From: Oscillatoriales cyanobacterium CG2_30_40_61
GTDB lineage: Bacteria > Cyanobacteriota > Cyanobacteriia > Cyanobacteriales > Microcoleaceae
Reading direction: 5' to 3'
Assembly (NCBI GenBank): GCA_001873365.1
Contig: MNYZ01000098.1
Coordinates: 1-37,878, forward strand
Length of the DNA: 37,878 nucleotides
Below are positions 6,787 through 15,467 of this stretch, piece after piece. Position 1 is the stretch's first letter, and each line of letters opens with the position of its first letter. The notes below the pieces were generated by a model. It saw only the letters and a program-made list of their open reading frames with translations. It was not told the DNA's origin and made no database searches. The position numbers and the translations under genes were made by a program.

Positions 6787-7308
6787 ATGAGCCAACCACC
6801 TGCTCTCCCGACTCTCCTGGCCCTGCTTCTGGCAATTAGAGATCCAGATGTCACCCTTAACGCTGACCAGCAAAAGGAACTTTTTACAATAGGAGAACAG
6901 CTTCAACTTAATCCTAAAATGAGGGACAAAACCCACGCCAAGTTAATGTCTGTAATTCAATCAAACCCTAAATTAAATGAAAGTTTTACCAAATATCAAA
7001 CAGCATTAATTAGTTTTCTAGCAACAGAAAATAGTGAAAATTTAGATTACTTGCCAACTTCAGAAGAAGTGTTAGAAAGACTCCAGACGGGTAATAAACC
7101 CAACCAAATAGAAAAGCTAGGTCCTAAACCTGAAAACACACCGCGATCTCGAAGTCAGATAATTATTAATGATATTGTTGTTCCCATCCTCAAAAGTGAT
7201 AATCCGCCGGAAGTTAGCAAAAGTCTGTTTCAGCGTCTATTAGAAAAGTTGTCACAATTTTCTACTGATTCAGATAAACTCCCACGAACATTACCTCCTC
7301 TATTCTAA
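6787..7308 (+). CDS. Unknown protein upstream of the coiled-coil membrane gene (173 aa)
   Basis: No family is recognised. The first 30 residues are leucine-rich (PALPTLLALLLAIRDPDVTL) and contain the LNADQQKELFTIG motif similar to repeats in the previous gene product. Residues 30-95 look helical. About residues 96-120 are a polar Pro/Asn/Lys linker, and the rest (IIINDIVVPILKSDNPPEVS, then FQRLLEKLSQF) is again helical. The stop TAA is followed after one base by ATG 7310, so translation of the next gene is very likely coupled. It could be a chaperone or adaptor of the next protein; nothing in the sequence decides this. Confidence 0.75.
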   Translation: MSQPPALPTLLALLLAIRDPDVTLNADQQKELFTIGEQLQLNPKMRDKTHAKLMSVIQSNPKLNESFTKYQTALISFLATENSENLDYLPTSEEVLERLQTGNKPNQIEKLGPKPENTPRSRSQIIINDIVVPILKSDNPPEVSKSLFQRLLEKLSQFSTDSDKLPRTLPPLF

Positions 7309-7309
7309 T

Positions 7310-8872
7310 ATGACAGATCATCTGATTTATCCCATAATTGACCTCTATCTCTACGATTTGCGTAAGGGACTAGGGCAGGATTTGGCTACTCTGAAAGAGA
7401 ACGAGCTAGTATTTTTAGATAAATTGCCTCTCTCCTTAAAAAAGGATATTATATCTTCCCAATTTCCAGAAAAAACTAAATGGAAAACAGAAATTTTGGA
7501 GGCATTCAGAAAGCGCGATTACCCTCAAAAAAATTATATTAAAGCATCTCCCGCGCCTGAAAAAATGGAGTGGAAAACAGAATTTGTAGAGTTATTAACA
7601 GAGGAATGTGAATTTACAGAAACGCTCAACCTTCCGCCTAAATATGAAGGATATTACTATCCGGTGCAACTGAGTGATACTGATGCGCTGATGGTTGATT
7701 GTTCGGTGAGCGATAAGGAGTCTAATACTTCTATTCAAGAAATAAAAACGCTTAAAAAAATTATAGTTGATCAGGTTCTCAAAAATCAAGGGGGTAGCTT
7801 AGGGCAAACTTGGGTAATTAGTGGTCAAATTCCTTCAGATATTGAAATAGAAGATGCTGAAAACCTAGCTCAAAAATGTTACAATTTGCTGGTAGGAAAA
7901 GAACCAGATTTTCAAGGAAAACCCCAAGGTGAGGGAAAGTTATTAGGGGGAAGATTCTTTGAATGGAACCCCGATAATTTAAACAATACTCCTCAAAAAG
8001 CACCCTACAATTTAGAGCAAAGTAATCCTCATGTAATTATTATATTATATCCAAATTTAACAGCAGTAGAAAACGCAGCAGAATTAATTGATCACTGGAT
8101 GCAATTGTTTTGCCATCGCCATAAAATTCTTTGGGCTTATGTACAAAGTCGGGTGGTTAAACGAGATTTAGAAGCTAAATTTGTAGAGGTTCAAAGTTAC
8201 GTCAAAGAGTTTAAAACTCTAGGATACGAAGGATTTACTCTCAGCCAACTTAGTAAAAAAGTCAGTGATGCTGACAATCTATTTTCTGATTATGCCATCA
8301 ATCTCAGTTATTTAGAATTTCAGAGAAGTACGATTGAAGTTAATCTGGATAACTACCGCCAACAGCTTAAAGAATTAGTTGCAAAGGTATTTGAAAAAGA
8401 CCAAGAATATGAAGTAAAATGCTTAGAGCAGTTTCATTCCGACGCTCGAAATAAATACTTAAAACAAGTTAATAAAGACTACGAAAATCTGAGTGCGGGG
8501 TTAAAGATGCTAGAAGTTGCAGTCAACTTAATTCGAGTTAACTTGGAAGTCAGAGAAGCAAAGAGCGATCGCACATTTCAAAATACACTGGGTATTGTCG
8601 GTGCGGGTTTAGCTGCGGCTTCTGTAACGGCTTCAATTTCTGGACAATTCCCCAATGTTGTTGCACCTGTTACTATTATCAAATCAGAGGAAGCAAAAGC
8701 GGCTGTAGAGCAGAATTTAGGGCAAGTTTTGAGGAATTTGACAACTCCAGAAAATGGGTTAATGCCCTCTATTTCATTGGTTTTGAGCCTGATCATAGGC
8801 TTGAGCGCAGCGGTGTTAACGGGGTTAGTTATCGGGTTGCTAGGATTAGGGAATCATGGTAAGAAGAGATAA
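7310..8872 (+). CDS. Large coiled-coil protein with two C-terminal membrane helices (520 aa)
   Basis: I recognise no named family. Residues 53-66 and 83-96 are a short duplication (PEKTKWKTEILEAF and PEKMEWKTEFVELL, 30 residues apart). Residues about 110-270 look like an alpha/beta domain (YYYPVQLSDTDALMVDCSV, HVIIILYPNLTAVENAAEL). Residues about 280-420 are long charged helices, probably coiled coil, rich in Glu, Lys and Leu. Two hydrophobic segments follow: FQNTLGIVGAGLAAASVTAS (about 424-443) and LVLSLIIGLSAAVLTGLVIG (about 490-510), ending in a basic tail. The protein is therefore probably anchored at its C-terminus with most mass in the cytosol. This architecture is compatible with a membrane-perturbing effector or a membrane scaffold. 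It is translationally coupled to 6787. Confidence 0.78.
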   Translation: MTDHLIYPIIDLYLYDLRKGLGQDLATLKENELVFLDKLPLSLKKDIISSQFPEKTKWKTEILEAFRKRDYPQKNYIKASPAPEKMEWKTEFVELLTEECEFTETLNLPPKYEGYYYPVQLSDTDALMVDCSVSDKESNTSIQEIKTLKKIIVDQVLKNQGGSLGQTWVISGQIPSDIEIEDAENLAQKCYNLLVGKEPDFQGKPQGEGKLLGGRFFEWNPDNLNNTPQKAPYNLEQSNPHVIIILYPNLTAVENAAELIDHWMQLFCHRHKILWAYVQSRVVKRDLEAKFVEVQSYVKEFKTLGYEGFTLSQLSKKVSDADNLFSDYAINLSYLEFQRSTIEVNLDNYRQQLKELVAKVFEKDQEYEVKCLEQFHSDARNKYLKQVNKDYENLSAGLKMLEVAVNLIRVNLEVREAKSDRTFQNTLGIVGAGLAAASVTASISGQFPNVVAPVTIIKSEEAKAAVEQNLGQVLRNLTTPENGLMPSISLVLSLIIGLSAAVLTGLVIGLLGLGNHGKKR

Positions 8873-8927
8873 GCTATTGAACAGCTTAATAAACTCATCT
8901 GAGTGAATATTTTACTTACGTTTGACT

Positions 8928-10625
8928 ATGAAAATTGCGATCGCTCAACTTAACCCCACCGTGGGAGACTTAACCGGAAACGCTCAACGGATATTAGAAG
9001 CAGCAGAAAAAGCCTTTGCCACCGGATGTGATTTGTTATTAACAACAGAATTATCCTTAACGGGATATCCTCCCAGAGATTTATTAATTCGTCCTAGTTT
9101 TATTCAAGCAGCAACGCAAAAGTTAGAGCAATTAGCAAGATATTTACCGCCAGCAATTGCGGTATTAGTAGGAACAGTTGAACCCAATTTAGACTATCAA
9201 AAACATGGGGGAAACCCGATTTATAACAGTGCAGCGTTATTAGAAAAGGGTGAAATTAAACAATATTTTCAAAAGCGATTATTACCAACCTATGATGTTT
9301 TTGATGAAGATCGATATTTTGAACCCGGATTAGAAAGTAATTTTTTTGTTTTAGAAAATTCTGGAGAAAGGATTAAAATTGGGGTAACAATTTGTGAAGA
9401 TTTATGGAATGATGAATCATTCTGGGGTAAGCGGAATTATGCTTGTAATCCTTTAGCAGAATTAGCTGAAAAAGATATCAATTTAGTGGTTAATTTATCG
9501 GCTTCGCCCTATCAAGTCGGTAAACAGAAGTTCAGACAATCTCTGATTAGTCATAGTGCAAAACGGTATAATATTCCAGTTTTATATGCTAATCAAGTAG
9601 GGGGAAATGATGATTTAATTTTTGATGGTTGTAGTTTTGCATTTAATAGAAATGGCGATAAAATATTAAGTTTAAAACCTTTTGATCCAGATTTTGAGAT
9701 TATAGAATTTGATTCAAATATACAAGATTTAACTGCTGTTTCTGCCCAAAATCAGGAAATAAACTTAATTGAAAGTGAGGATCAAGAAATTTGGTTGGCT
9801 TTGGTTTTGGGGGTAAAAGATTATGTGCAAAAGTGTGGATTTTCTCAAGTTATTTTAGGGTTAAGTGGGGGAATAGATTCGGCTTTAGTGGCTGCGATCG
9901 CAACCCAAGCATTAGGCAAAGAAAAGGTTTTAGGGGTGTTAATGCCCTCTCCCTATAGTTCGGATCATTCGATTCAAGATGCCTTAGAATTAGCGAATAA
10001 TTTAGGAATAAAAACCCAAACTTTACCCATTGGAAATTTAATGCAAACCTTTGATCAAACCCTAGAAACCATGTTTGCAGAAACCCCCTTTGGATTAGCA
10101 GAAGAAAACCTACAATCTCGCATCCGAGGTACATTATTAATGGCGGTTTCTAATAAATTCGGACATTTGCTATTAACCACAGGAAATAAGTCAGAAATGG
10201 CGGTAGGATATTGCACCTTATATGGCGATATGAATGGGGGATTAGCGGTAATTGCCGATGTGCCAAAAACCCGAGTTTATTGCTTGTGTTCTTGGTTTAA
10301 TCAATATCATGGGAAAAAAATCATTCCTGAGCATATTTTAACAAAACCACCGAGTGCAGAACTCAAACCAGGACAAGTTGATCAGGATTCTTTACCACCC
10401 TATGAAATTTTAGATGATATTCTATATCGTTTAATTGAAAAACATCAATCCCTAGCTGAAATTGTGCAAGCAGGACATCAAGAATTGGTGGTTAAAAAAG
10501 TAATTAAATTAGTAATGATTGCGGAATTTAAACGCCGTCAAGCCGCCCCGGGATTAAAAATTAGCGATCGCGCTTTTGGAACCGGATGGAGAATGCCCAT
10601 TGCTAAAATATTAAATGAGTTTTGA
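8928..10625 (+). CDS. nadE: Glutamine-dependent NAD+ synthetase
   Basis: A 565-residue protein. The N-terminal nitrilase-type glutaminase domain has the Glu-Lys-Cys triad: Glu41 in TTELSLTGYPPR, Lys116 in YFQKRLLPTYDVFDEDRYFE and Cys156 in VTICEDLW. The C-terminal domain has the N-type PP-loop SGGIDSA around residue 313, plus TTGNKSEMAVGYCTLYGDMN, which is diagnostic of NadE. It amidates nicotinic acid adenine dinucleotide to NAD+ using ATP and glutamine in the cytosol. I took ATG 8928 (MKIAIAQLNP) over the in-frame TTG two codons earlier. It follows the unknown-gene cassette by 55 bp but is a housekeeping gene with no functional tie to it. Confidence 0.97.
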   Translation: MKIAIAQLNPTVGDLTGNAQRILEAAEKAFATGCDLLLTTELSLTGYPPRDLLIRPSFIQAATQKLEQLARYLPPAIAVLVGTVEPNLDYQKHGGNPIYNSAALLEKGEIKQYFQKRLLPTYDVFDEDRYFEPGLESNFFVLENSGERIKIGVTICEDLWNDESFWGKRNYACNPLAELAEKDINLVVNLSASPYQVGKQKFRQSLISHSAKRYNIPVLYANQVGGNDDLIFDGCSFAFNRNGDKILSLKPFDPDFEIIEFDSNIQDLTAVSAQNQEINLIESEDQEIWLALVLGVKDYVQKCGFSQVILGLSGGIDSALVAAIATQALGKEKVLGVLMPSPYSSDHSIQDALELANNLGIKTQTLPIGNLMQTFDQTLETMFAETPFGLAEENLQSRIRGTLLMAVSNKFGHLLLTTGNKSEMAVGYCTLYGDMNGGLAVIADVPKTRVYCLCSWFNQYHGKKIIPEHILTKPPSAELKPGQVDQDSLPPYEILDDILYRLIEKHQSLAEIVQAGHQELVVKKVIKLVMIAEFKRRQAAPGLKISDRAFGTGWRMPIAKILNEF

Positions 10626-10653
10626 TTTTTGTTATTGCGATGTGGCTTGGCTC

Positions 10654-10701
10654 AAATAGCCCTAAAGGGCTTACTACAAATAGCCCTAAAGGGCTTACTA
10701 C
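10654..10701. repeat. Two direct 24-bp REP-like units after nadE
   Basis: Two exact 24-bp units lie head to tail. Each contains the hairpin AGCCCTAAAGGGCT and ends in TTACTAC, so the reverse complement starts GTAGTAAG. The same half-unit occurs within the 48-bp repeat after icd (26458-26601). It sits between nadE and the convergent RusA-like gene and could act as a bidirectional terminator. Confidence 0.93.
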
Positions 10702-10729
10702 AATTTAATAAAGTTAACTATTGCAATTA

Positions 10730-11866
10730 TTATAATGGTTCGATTTCAATACTAACCCCAGTTTTTTTAGCATCGGGATCAAATTCAACGGTTAACTGGG
10801 GTAAACAACTTAAACGGTCATCAATTAACACCCCCGCACCATTTAAGGTTAAAGCATCTAAACAAGCCCCGGCTAAATTATCAATATCGGAATTTGTGCG
10901 ATGATTTCCGAATAATTTAATCACAATTGCTGCTTTGCGTAGGGGGAATTTATGGGTAATATTTTGTTCTGAAATTTGCCGATAGATTTCTACTTCCGCA
11001 TGATTTCGCCAAGCGCGATAACGCGGCGGTAAATAGGTTCCATTCCGAGTCACTCTAGGACGGGCTTTTGGAACAACAACCCCAGGAATTATTAATTTAA
11101 TAATTTCTGCGGATTTTCTAGGAGGTTTTGGCGGGTCAATGGGTGGAGTTGCGGGAGGATTAATTGCAGTAAATTCAACATCAATACTGGATTCTGTGGG
11201 GTTAATTTGAATGCGAGTAACAGGAGATTCTAATACTTCTAATTCTTCTGGAATTGTTGCCGATTCAGTTAAAATTATCTCAAATACTGGTAGAGACTTG
11301 CCACGGCGCGTCTCCGTATATAATAAGGGCAATTCAGGTTCTAAAGATAGAACTTGAGGTGATTGTTCAGAAATATTTGCAACTTCATCCGTTGAATTTT
11401 TAGCTTCAGAATAGGGTAAAATGGGAATAACTAGGGTTGTTGTCGGCTGAGGGTTTGAATCAATTACTGAGGAAAAAATCCCTGGATTTACCCCCGGCAT
11501 TTTCCTAGCAATTTGCATATACATCGTGGCAGTTTGTTGGGAAAAGGTAAAATGTTCCTGAAACCAAACTTGCCAATGTTCCGGGGATAATTTCCCTTGA
11601 ACGTATAGTAACCATTCTCCCGCATTCCTAGCATGAATTAAGCAGGTTTGTGGGGCATCTAAACACTGTTTGTGTTCTTGATTAATCCCTTGAGCAAAAT
11701 CATCTAAATTGGGTAAAGCAGGCTGAGAATCGCTCAGGACTTGTAAATAGGTAGATAACATTAAATAAAAGTTTTGAAGTGCAACGGGGCTGCGATATAA
11801 GATTTCCCCCATCGATAAAAATGGGGAAGTTACAGAGTCGGAATGGGGGTAAAATGGTTGATTCAA
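10730..11866 (-). CDS. RusA-like endonuclease domain fused to a DUF3102-like helical region
   Basis: A 378-residue protein. Residues about 70-125 (NAGEWLLYVQGKLSPEHWQV, then FTFSQQTATMYMQIARKM) resemble DUF3102-type phage proteins. Residues 130-255 are a low-complexity Pro/Glu linker. Residues 256-378 resemble RusA Holliday-junction resolvases: PGVVVPKARPRVTRNGTYLP, then NSDIDNLAGACLDAL and GVLIDDR. The RusA acidic residues align with Asp327, Asp329 and Asp349/350. The lysine of RusA (DLDNLPK in E. coli) is Gly333 here. RusA enzymes cut four-way junctions and are usually phage-borne, so this gene may be of phage origin, now chromosomal between nadE and comB. Nuclease activity is uncertain given the Lys-to-Gly change. 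The DUF3102 assignment is weaker than the RusA one. Confidence 0.78.
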   Translation of the reverse strand: MNQPFYPHSDSVTSPFLSMGEILYRSPVALQNFYLMLSTYLQVLSDSQPALPNLDDFAQGINQEHKQCLDAPQTCLIHARNAGEWLLYVQGKLSPEHWQVWFQEHFTFSQQTATMYMQIARKMPGVNPGIFSSVIDSNPQPTTTLVIPILPYSEAKNSTDEVANISEQSPQVLSLEPELPLLYTETRRGKSLPVFEIILTESATIPEELEVLESPVTRIQINPTESSIDVEFTAINPPATPPIDPPKPPRKSAEIIKLIIPGVVVPKARPRVTRNGTYLPPRYRAWRNHAEVEIYRQISEQNITHKFPLRKAAIVIKLFGNHRTNSDIDNLAGACLDALTLNGAGVLIDDRLSCLPQLTVEFDPDAKKTGVSIEIEPL

Positions 11867-11940
11867 CTACGGTAATCAGATCATGATTAATTCAGGTTAT
11901 TCAGCTAAGTTGTAACATTTTTTATCCCAAATTATCGGTT

Positions 11941-12687
11941 TTATTTTTTGATGTTTGACTTAACTAAAACTCCTGGTTCTTTCTGCATGGGTAAGACATC
12001 TAAAATATCGGTTTGAGCGCAATACTGCAAGTCTTCATAACAGCCCAAACGTAATAACCGTTGACCATGACTGGCATGATTTAACAGTTCAAACAGCTTG
12101 TTTTGCCATTGGGAATAAAGGGAAATAGCTGCAAAAACCTCATCATTTCCAACAACATCATCTAAAGGATAACCCATTTCATTGACTAAATTTTGGGCCA
12201 CTGCTCCCGCACAGGCGGTATCTTCGAGGGAAAAACTGCCTTCCCAACCGGAACCTAATACCCAAACCGTTTCCGGGCTTTCGGCGAGTAAATAGTCTAC
12301 AACAGCCCGTCGATTAATAAAAGCGGCCGTCAAGACCACCGGGGCGGCTTGTACCCGTTCTAAACTCCGGGTTCCGTTGGTGGTGGTCATAAATAGTCGT
12401 TTGTCTTTAACCAATTCCGGGGTACAACTCAGGGGAGAATTGCCTAAATCAAACCCTTCGACCTTGGCCCCACCCCGCTCACCGACCCGGATACGTTGAT
12501 CGGCGGGCCATTTTTCACTGGTTTGCCTCAAGGTATCAATGTCGCTGAACACCTGCACAGCCTCGGCTCCGGCGTTTAAAGCGGTGGCGATGGTGGTGGT
12601 GGCGCGTAACACATCTACGACGATGGCACAGTCGGGGAGAACATTCGCAGGGGCTAGTTCAGGAGTATGATAGACAAAAAACTTCAC
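11941..12687 (-). CDS. comB: 2-phosphosulfolactate phosphatase family protein (ComB)
   Basis: A 248-residue protein with the ComB signature throughout: [20 protein letters not shown] near the N-terminus, [28 protein letters not shown], and [20 protein letters not shown]. Length and motifs match full-length ComB. The family enzyme removes phosphate from 2-phosphosulfolactate, a step of coenzyme M synthesis in methanogens. Cyanobacteria carry the gene without coenzyme M, so the physiological substrate here is open. It ends 74 bp before the start of the RusA-like gene, on the same strand. It is divergent from the gene at 12812 across 124 bp. Confidence 0.92.
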   Translation of the reverse strand: MKFFVYHTPELAPANVLPDCAIVVDVLRATTTIATALNAGAEAVQVFSDIDTLRQTSEKWPADQRIRVGERGGAKVEGFDLGNSPLSCTPELVKDKRLFMTTTNGTRSLERVQAAPVVLTAAFINRRAVVDYLLAESPETVWVLGSGWEGSFSLEDTACAGAVAQNLVNEMGYPLDDVVGNDEVFAAISLYSQWQNKLFELLNHASHGQRLLRLGCYEDLQYCAQTDILDVLPMQKEPGVLVKSNIKK

Positions 12688-12811
12688 GGTTGGGGCTATG
12701 CTAGGTAAAATTATCAGTTTTTATTCTACATAAAATTTGATCAAAAATCGATCATTACATGAATTAAATCTTAAATCAGCGAATATTTTTACATAATTAT
12801 AGCATGGTTTT

Positions 12812-13990
12812 ATGAATAATAAACGAATTTTATTTTTAAGTAATGGTCATGGTGAGGATACCTGTAATGGGGAGATTATTAAGGCCTTATTATCTTTAGA
12901 TGCAACGGTTGAAATGGCTGCTGTTCCGATTGTGGGAGAGGGCCATGTTTATCAGCGCTTAGGTGTGCCGATTCTGACTCCGACTCGAATCTTGCCATCG
13001 GGGGGATTTTTCTATATGAATTCTTGGGTTTTTTTCCAGGATATCGCATCGGGTTTAATGGGTTTATTAGGTAAACAATTACAAATTATTGGGCAACGGG
13101 CTAGGGATTATGATATTTTAATGCTAACTGGAGATATTGTGGTAATTGCGATCGCCTATTTTACAAAAAAACCTTATATTATTTTTCTATCTGCCTATTC
13201 GAGTTATTATGAAGGCAAACTAAATTTAGGGTTAATTTTGCCTTTTTTGCTCAAGTGTCCTCGCTGTTTAGCTGTGTTTACCCGGGATCAGTTTACCGCA
13301 GAGGATTTACAAAAACAAGGGATTAAAAAAGCTCAATTTGTCGGGACTCCCATGATGGATAATCTTACCCCAAAAGGAGTTAATTTAAACCTTGATTCTG
13401 AATCTATCATGATTGCGTTGCTTCCTGGTTCTCGCCTTCAAGAAGCTAGAAATAATTTAATTATACTATTAAAATTGGTTGAAATTATTGCTCAAATTAG
13501 TGATCATAAAATTCAATTTAGAGTAGCTGCGGTGGCGAGTTTAATGGCGGAATTAGATCAAATTGCCCTAGGTTTAAATTGGCAACATGACAGGGGCAAA
13601 TTAACTAATAAAAACGGTTTAGAGGTTATTTGTTATTCCGATAGTTTTGCCGATATTTTAAATGCGGCTAATTTAGTAATTGGTATGGCGGGAACTGCTA
13701 ACGAACAAGCTGTAGGTTTGGGAAAACCTGTGATTACAATTCCGGGTAAGGGCCCAGCATTTACCTATCGATTTGCCGAGGCACAATTAAGATTATTAGG
13801 ATTATCCATTCAACTGATCGGAACCAAACCCGCAGATGATACTATTTTAAACCAAGCTGCCCAAAAAGTCAATCAAACCTTACAAAATAGTGAATATTTA
13901 AAATTATGTTTAAATAATGGAGAACAGCGCCTGGGAAAACCGGGAGGGAGTTTAAAAATTGCTCAGTTTATTAGAAACCGGGTTTCTTGA
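12812..13990 (+). CDS. LpxB-related glycosyltransferase-like protein
   Basis: A 392-residue protein. The N-terminus RILFLSNGHGEDTCNGEII and the C-terminal segment NAANLVIGMAGTANEQAVGL, then GKPVITIPGKGPAFTYRFAE, match the cyanobacterial family annotated as lipid-A-disaccharide synthase-related. It has a GT-B-like layout: the N-terminal half to about residue 185, then an LLPGSRLQEARNNL motif that opens the nucleotide-binding half. It is distinct from true LpxB, and its acceptor is unknown. A 30-residue hydrophobic stretch (about 110-140) may contact the membrane. Its last codons and TGA stop are formed by a dispersed inverted repeat (13973-14005), so its C-terminus (IRNRVS) was set by a repeat insertion. 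Confidence 0.85.
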   Translation: MNNKRILFLSNGHGEDTCNGEIIKALLSLDATVEMAAVPIVGEGHVYQRLGVPILTPTRILPSGGFFYMNSWVFFQDIASGLMGLLGKQLQIIGQRARDYDILMLTGDIVVIAIAYFTKKPYIIFLSAYSSYYEGKLNLGLILPFLLKCPRCLAVFTRDQFTAEDLQKQGIKKAQFVGTPMMDNLTPKGVNLNLDSESIMIALLPGSRLQEARNNLIILLKLVEIIAQISDHKIQFRVAAVASLMAELDQIALGLNWQHDRGKLTNKNGLEVICYSDSFADILNAANLVIGMAGTANEQAVGLGKPVITIPGKGPAFTYRFAEAQLRLLGLSIQLIGTKPADDTILNQAAQKVNQTLQNSEYLKLCLNNGEQRLGKPGGSLKIAQFIRNRVS

Positions 13991-14005
13991 AGAAACCCGG
14001 TTTCT
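13973..14005. repeat. 15-bp inverted repeat with the TGA stop as loop
   Basis: AGAAACCGGGTTTCT (13973-13987), TGA (13988-13990) and AGAAACCCGGTTTCT (13991-14005) form a perfect 15-bp stem. The three-base loop is the stop codon of the upstream gene. Both arms belong to a palindrome family also seen at 2730, 21112, 22749 and 22802. The RNA hairpin would be very stable and lies 22 bases before dacB. Confidence 0.95.
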
Positions 14006-14027
14006 GGGAACCTATAAAAAAGTGTAA

Positions 14028-15464
14028 ATGATCATGAAAAAAGTTTTATTCAGTAGTTTAATCTCTCTATTAAGTTTATCTCAACCCGTTTGGGGTCAAA
14101 CTAATTTACCAGCTACAAAAATTTGTCCTAGGGAATTAGAACCGGCAATTAATGCGATCGCAAATCGTCCTGAATTTCAACAGTCTCGGTGGGGAATTTT
14201 AATCGAAACTCTGAATAAAAATATAACGCTTTATAATCGAGATAGTCAACATTATTTTATTCCCGCTTCCACCGTTAAACTATTAACAACCGCCGCTGCC
14301 TTACAAAAATTAGGAGCAAATTTTAGGATTAGAACTTCGGTTTATGGAGATACTCAAGGTAATATTTATATTGTCGGAAGAGGCGACCCTAGCTTAACAG
14401 AAATTCAGCTAAAAAATTTAGCCCAACAGTTAAAAAAAAAGGGAATTAATCAGATTAATCAATTAATTGCTGTAGATAGTTATTTTACAGGTTCACCCAT
14501 TCATCCGACTTGGCAATGGGAAGACGTACAAGCGGGTTATGGAGCCCCAATTAATAGTTTAATCTTAAATCAAAATTCCCTAGACTTAAAACTAGCTCCT
14601 CAAACCGTAGGACAACCCTTAAAAGTCACCTGGGTAAGACCCGAACAATCCACTGGATGGAGAATAGAAAATCAAACCCGAACTGTTAAAGAAAATGAAC
14701 CAGAATTTGTTAATATTGGACGGGATTTAAGCCAACCTATTATTAGAGTTTCAGGACAATTAAGAGTTAATGGAGAACCAGAACCAGTTTATGCGGCTGT
14801 TATCGAACCAACCAATAATTTCATCCAACAATTCCAGAAAATTTTAATTAATTCTGGAATCAAAGTATTAGAAACCTCAATTGCTTCTAATTTTTCCCAT
14901 CCCCAGGAGGAATTAGCCTTTGTAGAATCTCCGCCTTTGTCAGAATTAATTAAAACCACTAACCTAGAAAGTAATAATGTTTTTGCTGAATCTCTATTAA
15001 GAACATTAGGAACACAAAATTATCAAGCCGATAGTGTAGAATCAGGACTTAAAGAAATCAAATTAATTTTAAGTAAATTAGGAATTAATTCCAATGGTTA
15101 TCAACTATTTGATGGTTCGGGACTATCCCGAAATAATTTAGTCACACCCTTAGTATTAGTACAAACCTTGAGAATGATGGCGGCTTCTTCTAATGCAGAA
15201 TTATATAGAAATTCTCTCCCAATAGGGGGAGTTAGTGGAACTTTAAAAGGACGGTTTAAAGACAATTCTGCCCCAGGAATTATACAAGCTAAAACCGGAA
15301 CTTTAACCGGAGTTACATCCTTATCTGGGTATATTTCTCCCCCAGATTATCAACCGTTAGTCTTTAGTATTACTATTAATCAAACTAATCTATCTACCCA
15401 AGAACTCAGAAAAGCAGTTGATGAAATTGTCTTACTATTAACACAATTAAAATCCTGTGCTTAA
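14028..15464 (+). CDS. dacB: D-alanyl-D-alanine carboxypeptidase (PBP4 type, S13)
   Basis: A 478-residue protein with a Sec signal peptide (MKKVLFSSLISLLSLSQPVWGQ, cleavage likely after VWG). The three penicillin-binding motifs are present in order: SxxK as S81-T-V-K84 in FIPASTVKLL, SxN in NLESNNVFAESLL, and KTG in IIQAKTGTLTGVTSLSG. Between them is the large insert typical of class C low-molecular-weight PBPs (VGRGDPSLTEIQL, ending PINSLILNQNSLDL). It trims peptidoglycan stem peptides in the periplasm. Both ATG 14028 and ATG 14034 are possible; the second gives the cleaner MKK start. Confidence 0.94.
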   Translation: MIMKKVLFSSLISLLSLSQPVWGQTNLPATKICPRELEPAINAIANRPEFQQSRWGILIETLNKNITLYNRDSQHYFIPASTVKLLTTAAALQKLGANFRIRTSVYGDTQGNIYIVGRGDPSLTEIQLKNLAQQLKKKGINQINQLIAVDSYFTGSPIHPTWQWEDVQAGYGAPINSLILNQNSLDLKLAPQTVGQPLKVTWVRPEQSTGWRIENQTRTVKENEPEFVNIGRDLSQPIIRVSGQLRVNGEPEPVYAAVIEPTNNFIQQFQKILINSGIKVLETSIASNFSHPQEELAFVESPPLSELIKTTNLESNNVFAESLLRTLGTQNYQADSVESGLKEIKLILSKLGINSNGYQLFDGSGLSRNNLVTPLVLVQTLRMMAASSNAELYRNSLPIGGVSGTLKGRFKDNSAPGIIQAKTGTLTGVTSLSGYISPPDYQPLVFSITINQTNLSTQELRKAVDEIVLLLTQLKSCA

Positions 15465-15467
15465 ACC

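Noticed and set aside
10629-10904. Plus-strand open frame across the 24-bp repeats and the 3' end of the RusA-like gene
   Set aside because: Its first third is translated repeat DNA (ALKGLLQIALKGLLQ) and the rest is antisense to a well-supported gene.
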